This document shows, one piece after another, positions 60,505 to 64,000 of a DNA stretch of 64,000 nt. The stretch comes from Mycobacterium hubeiense. GTDB lineage: Bacteria > Actinomycetota > Actinomycetes > Mycobacteriales > Mycobacteriaceae. Position 1 is the first letter of the stretch; each line of letters begins with the position of its first letter. The DNA is taken from the NCBI RefSeq assembly GCF_002838065.1, contig NZ_PIZU01000003.1, positions 62,001 to 126,000 on the forward strand, in the 5' to 3' direction. Below the pieces are notes generated by a model, which was not told where the DNA came from, made no database searches, and saw only the letters and a program-made list of their open reading frames with translations. A program made the translations under genes and the position numbers.

Positions 60505-61647
60505 GTGACTACCGAAACAGCAGGCATCCGCGAGATCGACACCGGCGCCCTACCCGACCGGTACGCCCGAGGCTGGCACTGCCTGGGGCCCGTCAAGGAG
60601 TTCCTGGACGGTAAACCGCACGGCGTCGAGATCTTCGGCACCATGCTCGTGGTGTTCGCCGACTCGCAGGATGAGCTGCACGTGCTCGACGGCTACTGCC
60701 GGCACATGGGCGGCAATCTCGCCCAGGGCACCATCAAGGGCGACGAGGTGGCCTGTCCGTTCCACGACTGGCGCTGGGGCGGCGACGGCAAGTGCAAGTT
60801 GGTGCCCTACGCCAAGCGCACGCCGCGGCTCGCACGGACTCGGTCGTGGCACACCGACGTGCGCGGTGGTCTGCTGTTCGTGTGGCACGACCACGAGGGC
60901 AACCCTCCGCAGCCTGAGGTGCGCATCCCCGAGATTCCGGAGTTCGAAAACCCGGAGTGGACGGACTGGAAGTGGAATCGGATGTTGATCGAGGGCAGCA
61001 ACTGCCGCGAGATCATCGACAACGTCACCGATATGGCGCACTTCTTCTACATCCATTTCGGTCTGCCCACGTACTTCAAGAACGTCTTCGAGGGCCACAT
61101 CGCGTCGCAGTACCTGCACAACGTCGGCAGGCCGGATGTCAACGATCTCGGCACCTCCTACGGCGAGGCGCATCTGGATTCGGAGGCTTCGTATTTCGGG
61201 CCGTCGTTCATGATCAACTGGCTGCACAACAATTACGGCGGCTACAAGGCCGAGTCGATCCTGATCAACTGCCATTACCCCGTCACGCAGGATTCGTTCG
61301 TACTGCAGTGGGGCGTGATCGTCGAGAAGCCAAAGGGATTGGACGAGGCGACGACGGAGAAGCTGGCGACGACGTTCACCGAAGGCGTCAGCAAGGGCTT
61401 CCTGCAGGACGTCGAGATCTGGAAGCACAAGACGCGCATCGACAATCCGCTGCTGGTCGAGGAGGACGGCGCGGTCTATCAGATGCGACGGTGGTATCAG
61501 CAGTTCTACGTCGACGTCGCCGACATCACACCCGATATGACGGACCGCTTCGAGATGGAAGTCGACACCACGGCCGCCAACGAGAAGTGGCACATCGAGG
61601 TCGAGGAAAACCTCAGGCGTCAGAAGGCAGAGCAGTCCAGCACATGA
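60505..61647 (+). CDS. kshA: 3-ketosteroid 9alpha-hydroxylase oxygenase KshA
   Basis: A 380-residue Rieske oxygenase matching Rv3526. The Rieske ligands are C65, H67 (YCRHMGG) and C84, H87 (CPFHDW). The mononuclear iron site includes H179 and H184 in NVTDMAHFFYIHFG. KshA with its reductase KshB (not in this window) hydroxylates C9 of androstadienedione-type steroids and so opens ring B. GGGAGG lies about 7 bases before the ATG. A KstR operator precedes it. The Rv3527-like gene overlaps its end. Confidence 0.96.
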   Translation: MTTETAGIREIDTGALPDRYARGWHCLGPVKEFLDGKPHGVEIFGTMLVVFADSQDELHVLDGYCRHMGGNLAQGTIKGDEVACPFHDWRWGGDGKCKLVPYAKRTPRLARTRSWHTDVRGGLLFVWHDHEGNPPQPEVRIPEIPEFENPEWTDWKWNRMLIEGSNCREIIDNVTDMAHFFYIHFGLPTYFKNVFEGHIASQYLHNVGRPDVNDLGTSYGEAHLDSEASYFGPSFMINWLHNNYGGYKAESILINCHYPVTQDSFVLQWGVIVEKPKGLDEATTEKLATTFTEGVSKGFLQDVEIWKHKTRIDNPLLVEEDGAVYQMRRWYQQFYVDVADITPDMTDRFEMEVDTTAANEKWHIEVEENLRRQKAEQSST

Positions 61648-62102
61648 GCGCATGGCGGGAGCAGCCCGACGTCGACCAGTTGGCGAGGTCGATGCTGATC
61701 CTGCATGGCGCCCACGACGACGAGGACACTCCCGCCGCCGAGCCCGGACGTCGATCGTGGTCCAAGGCACCGGATTTCGCGTCGGATCCCGACCGCGCTG
61801 CCGCTGTCCGAGAGGCCACCGCACGCGACCGCGAGCGGTATCTGACCGCGGGGCTCGTGCCGGTGGACTGCCGGTTCTGCCATGTGACCGTCGGCGTCAA
61901 GAAGCTCGGCCCGGCGCACACCTCGGTGCAGTGGAATACCGAAGCGTCGCAGCGGTGCGCGTATTTCGACGAGGTTCGTAAATCCGGCGGTGATTCCGCC
62001 CGCATCCGCGCCTGCCCGCGATTGGCCGACAGCATCAAACATGCGGTCGCCGAAGGGTGTTTGGAGGAAGTGTCGTCGGCGCCCGCGCCGGGCGACGGCT
62101 GA
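61644..62102 (+). CDS. conserved protein of the kshA operon (Rv3527-like)
   Basis: A 152-residue soluble protein of unknown function: MSAWREQPDVDQLARSMLIL, a CRFCH motif near residue 78 and three further Cys (QRCAYF, RACPRL, EGCLEE) that could bind a metal. ATG 61644 overlaps the kshA stop. The same gene pair exists in M. tuberculosis, which implies a function linked to ring degradation or to KshA assembly (inference). Confidence 0.8.
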   Translation: MSAWREQPDVDQLARSMLILHGAHDDEDTPAAEPGRRSWSKAPDFASDPDRAAAVREATARDRERYLTAGLVPVDCRFCHVTVGVKKLGPAHTSVQWNTEASQRCAYFDEVRKSGGDSARIRACPRLADSIKHAVAEGCLEEVSSAPAPGDG

Positions 62103-62123
62103 CGCTCGTTACGAGAGCAGATG

Positions 62124-63266
62124 TCAGGAGAGGCCCTTGAACCGCTCCTTGACCACCTCCGCGGCCAGCCCGTAGTCCGCGAGCGAGTAGGTGTGCTTTG
62201 GCGCGCGGGGGCCCCGTTGGCTGGCGGCGTAACTATCGGCGATCGCGGCGCGCGCGGCATCGGTGTACGGCAAGCCGAAGTGACGGTAGATGCGCTCCAC
62301 CTCGGCGACGGGGTCATTGATGAACTCGAAATAGTCCATGTCGTAGAACTGTGCCGGATCTTGTTTGGCCCGTTCGGCGTTGAACCGCTCCAGACCGCGT
62401 GACCAGGTTTCCAGCGCGTCCTGCCCGATCTGCGCGCCGACGAACTTGTTCGACCACCCCGCGGTGGTGTGTTCGGACAGCGAGCACATCGACGCCATGA
62501 TCGTCTCGGCCGGCCGGTGGCATTGGATCACCAGCGCGTCGGGGTACACAGTGAACAGCGCATCGAGCGCGAACAGATGACTGGGATTCTTGAGCACCCA
62601 ACGCTTTTCGGCGTCGTTCAATCCGATCAGCTGCAGGTTGCGGCGGTGCCGCCGATACGACGGCGTCCAGTCCTGCTGCGCCAGCCACTGCGCGTAGGTC
62701 GGCACATGCGCCAGCGTCTCGTAGGACAACGAATGCAGCGACTGGCGCAGCAGCTGCCAGCACTCTTCGACCTCGTCGGCGGTCATGTAATGCAGGCCGG
62801 TGTAGTCGGGATTCTCTTCGTGCGCCTTTTTGAACCGCGCGTCGAGTTCGGCGTATACCGGGTTGGACTCCCACGTTTCGCGCGGCGGTCGGGGCTGAGG
62901 GAATTCGGCCAGCCACAGCTCTAGGCCCTGGTGAGCGGGGTCGGCGCAGAGCAGCCGGTGCAGCACTGTGGTGCCGGTGCGGGGCAGCCCGGTGACGAAG
63001 ATCGGTCGCTCGATCGCCACGTCGGCATACTGCGGGTACTGCTTCCACGACGCCTCCGACAGCAGCCGGGCCACCAACGCGTTGCGCAGGAAGAACCTCG
63101 ACATCTTGCTGCCAAGTTCGGTGAGGTCCTCGTCACGCTGGTACGACTCGAGCAGCACGCCGAGCGCCTCGCGGTAGTTGTCGTCGTCGGGGCCGAAATC
63201 GTCGAGGCCGCAGGCCTTGGTGGCCGAGGCGTGTAAATCCTCGACAGTGCCGACGTTGGTTCTCAC
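62124..63266 (-). CDS. sulfotransferase-family protein (Rv3529c-like)
   Basis: A 380-residue protein with the PAPS 5'-phosphosulfate loop VTGLPRTGTTVLHRLLCADP and the 3'-phosphate region near CHRPAETIMASMCSLSEHT; family Sulfotransfer_3. No proven substrate; the neighbourhood suggests a sterol or lipid. The ATG overlaps the upstream SDR stop by four bases. The gene is convergent with the Rv3527-like gene. Confidence 0.88.
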   Translation of the reverse strand: MRTNVGTVEDLHASATKACGLDDFGPDDDNYREALGVLLESYQRDEDLTELGSKMSRFFLRNALVARLLSEASWKQYPQYADVAIERPIFVTGLPRTGTTVLHRLLCADPAHQGLELWLAEFPQPRPPRETWESNPVYAELDARFKKAHEENPDYTGLHYMTADEVEECWQLLRQSLHSLSYETLAHVPTYAQWLAQQDWTPSYRRHRRNLQLIGLNDAEKRWVLKNPSHLFALDALFTVYPDALVIQCHRPAETIMASMCSLSEHTTAGWSNKFVGAQIGQDALETWSRGLERFNAERAKQDPAQFYDMDYFEFINDPVAEVERIYRHFGLPYTDAARAAIADSYAASQRGPRAPKHTYSLADYGLAAEVVKERFKGLS

Positions 63267-64000
63267 GCCTTGTACTCCCCGCAGTTCACATCCAGCGTCT
63301 GGCCGGTGATGCCGCTGGACAGGTCGCTGGCCATGAACAGGATCGCTGACGCGACCTCGTCCTCGGTCGGTAGCCGCTTGAGATCGGACTGTGCGGCCGT
63401 CGCTTTGTAGATCTCCTCGACGGTCGTCCCGTACTTTCCGGCCTGGTGGCTGAAGTAACTCTTCAGTGTGTCGCCCCAGATATAGCCCGGCACAACCGAA
63501 TTCACTCTGATGCCCTGTTCACCGAGTTCGGTGGCCAGCGACTGCGACATCGCCAGCAGCGCCGACTTGGCCATCTTGTACGCCCCATACTTGGCCTGCG
63601 AATGCCGGATCACCATGGAGTTGACGTTGACCACCGAGCCCTTGGATTCGGCGAGCGCCGGTGTGAAGCTCTGCGTCAATCGCAATGCGCCGAGCACGGT
63701 CAGCTCGATCGCTTCCCGGATGTGCTCGAAAGTGGTGTTGGCCAACGGTTTCATCGACGGCACCCGAAACGCGTTGTTGATCAGCACGTCGACCTTGCCG
63801 TACGCCTCCAACGACTGCTGCACCAGATTGGCCACCTGCGCCTCATCGGTGATGTCGGTGCCCACCGCCACCGCACGCCGACCCAGCCCGGTGATCTGCT
63901 TGGCGACGTCGTCCAGCCGTTCCACCGTCCGCGCGGCCAGCACCAGGTCGGCGCCCGCCTCGGCGCAGCGTCGCGCCAGCGTCGTACCCAGGGCAGGGCC
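63263..64000 (-). CDS. SDR-family oxidoreductase (Rv3530c-like), 5' end cut by window
   Basis: 245 residues are visible and the frame stays open to the right edge (GPALGTTLARRCAEAGADLV is the first part), so the TGxxxGxG start is missing. It has DVLINNAF, the Ser in VVNVNSMVIRH and the YGAYK Tyr-Lys pair, and ends GQTLDVNCGEYKA. It lies upstream of, and overlaps, the sulfotransferase gene, an arrangement also seen for Rv3530c-Rv3529c. Steroid dehydrogenase activity is possible. Confidence 0.88.
   Translation of the reverse strand, partial: GPALGTTLARRCAEAGADLVLAARTVERLDDVAKQITGLGRRAVAVGTDITDEAQVANLVQQSLEAYGKVDVLINNAFRVPSMKPLANTTFEHIREAIELTVLGALRLTQSFTPALAESKGSVVNVNSMVIRHSQAKYGAYKMAKSALLAMSQSLATELGEQGIRVNSVVPGYIWGDTLKSYFSHQAGKYGTTVEEIYKATAAQSDLKRLPTEDEVASAILFMASDLSSGITGQTLDVNCGEYKA

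Noticed and set aside
1..64000. CRISPR arrays, complete insertion sequences, prophage or rRNA genes
   Set aside because: No regularly spaced repeats, transposase or integrase motifs, phage genes or rRNA sequences were seen.

Overview
This is high-GC DNA (about two thirds G+C) with actinobacterial codon use, dense four-base gene overlaps and many GTG starts. The gene content is mycobacterial: phoPR, an Rv0760c-type protein, otsA, the whole mce4 operon and the KstR cholesterol regulon. phoPR and mce4 lie only 16 kb apart, and there are molybdenum-hydroxylase, arsenic and wax-ester/TAG genes. As far as I recall this fits a fast-growing environmental Mycobacterium (Mycolicibacterium) better than the M. 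tuberculosis layout. All gene names come from recognising protein sequence and gene order by eye; no search was run.

Layout. 1-5.5 kb: an FMN/4Fe-4S/FAD enoate reductase cut by the left edge, an Rv0760c-like ketosteroid-isomerase fold protein, an SDR lacking a normal start codon, a HIT protein, and phoPR with a PhoP box upstream. 5.5-9 kb: a protein made of ten-residue repeats, tRNA-Thr, a hemophore-like protein, a cutinase, a small membrane protein and a VanX-like dipeptidase. 8.7-11.9 kb: an arsenic region (arsR, arsI/cadI, DinB-like, arsR, ACR3 pump and an internally deleted arsC remnant) with palindromic ArsR operators. 12-16.4 kb: a four-gene molybdenum hydroxylase operon. 16.4-19.8 kb: a DUF559 fragment between short direct repeats, an SDR plus crotonase pair, two tandem secreted proteins and a small protein before otsA.

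19.8-36.9 kb: otsA, then the leftward mce4 operon (yrbE4A, yrbE4B, mce4A-F, mam4A, mam4B) preceded by hsd4A and fdxD, and the rightward fadE26-fadE27-fadD17 operon. 37-37.6 kb: a nucleotidyltransferase pair resembling a toxin-antitoxin module, then gabD2. 39.5-51.1 kb: sterol side-chain genes fadD19, echA19, cyp142, an acetoacetate-decarboxylase-like gene, an F420 enzyme, a DUF35 protein, ltp4, ltp3, a second LLM enzyme and a second Rv0760c-like protein. 51.3-58.8 kb: an accessory lipid block with a GMC oxidoreductase that has lost its centre, a PucR regulator and an overlapping PlsC-like / WS-DGAT / acyl-CoA ligase / aldehyde dehydrogenase operon. 58.9-64 kb: a MOSC gene, a frameshifted gamma carbonic anhydrase, kshA, an Rv3527-like gene, a sulfotransferase and an SDR cut by the right edge.

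How it fits together: Mce4 imports sterols, and the side-chain and ring enzymes degrade them. Seven AAC-N2-GTT palindromes of the KstR type mark the promoters. Outside that core, two genes (arsC, GMC oxidoreductase) carry large internal deletions, three (mam4A, a small ORF at 43.2 kb, the gamma carbonic anhydrase) carry single-base frameshifts, and one SDR has no ATG/GTG/TTG start. These are either real decay or residual assembly errors. The most interesting candidates for new biology are the PucR lipid operon, the decapeptide-repeat protein facing phoP, and the nucleotidyltransferase module inside the sterol locus.
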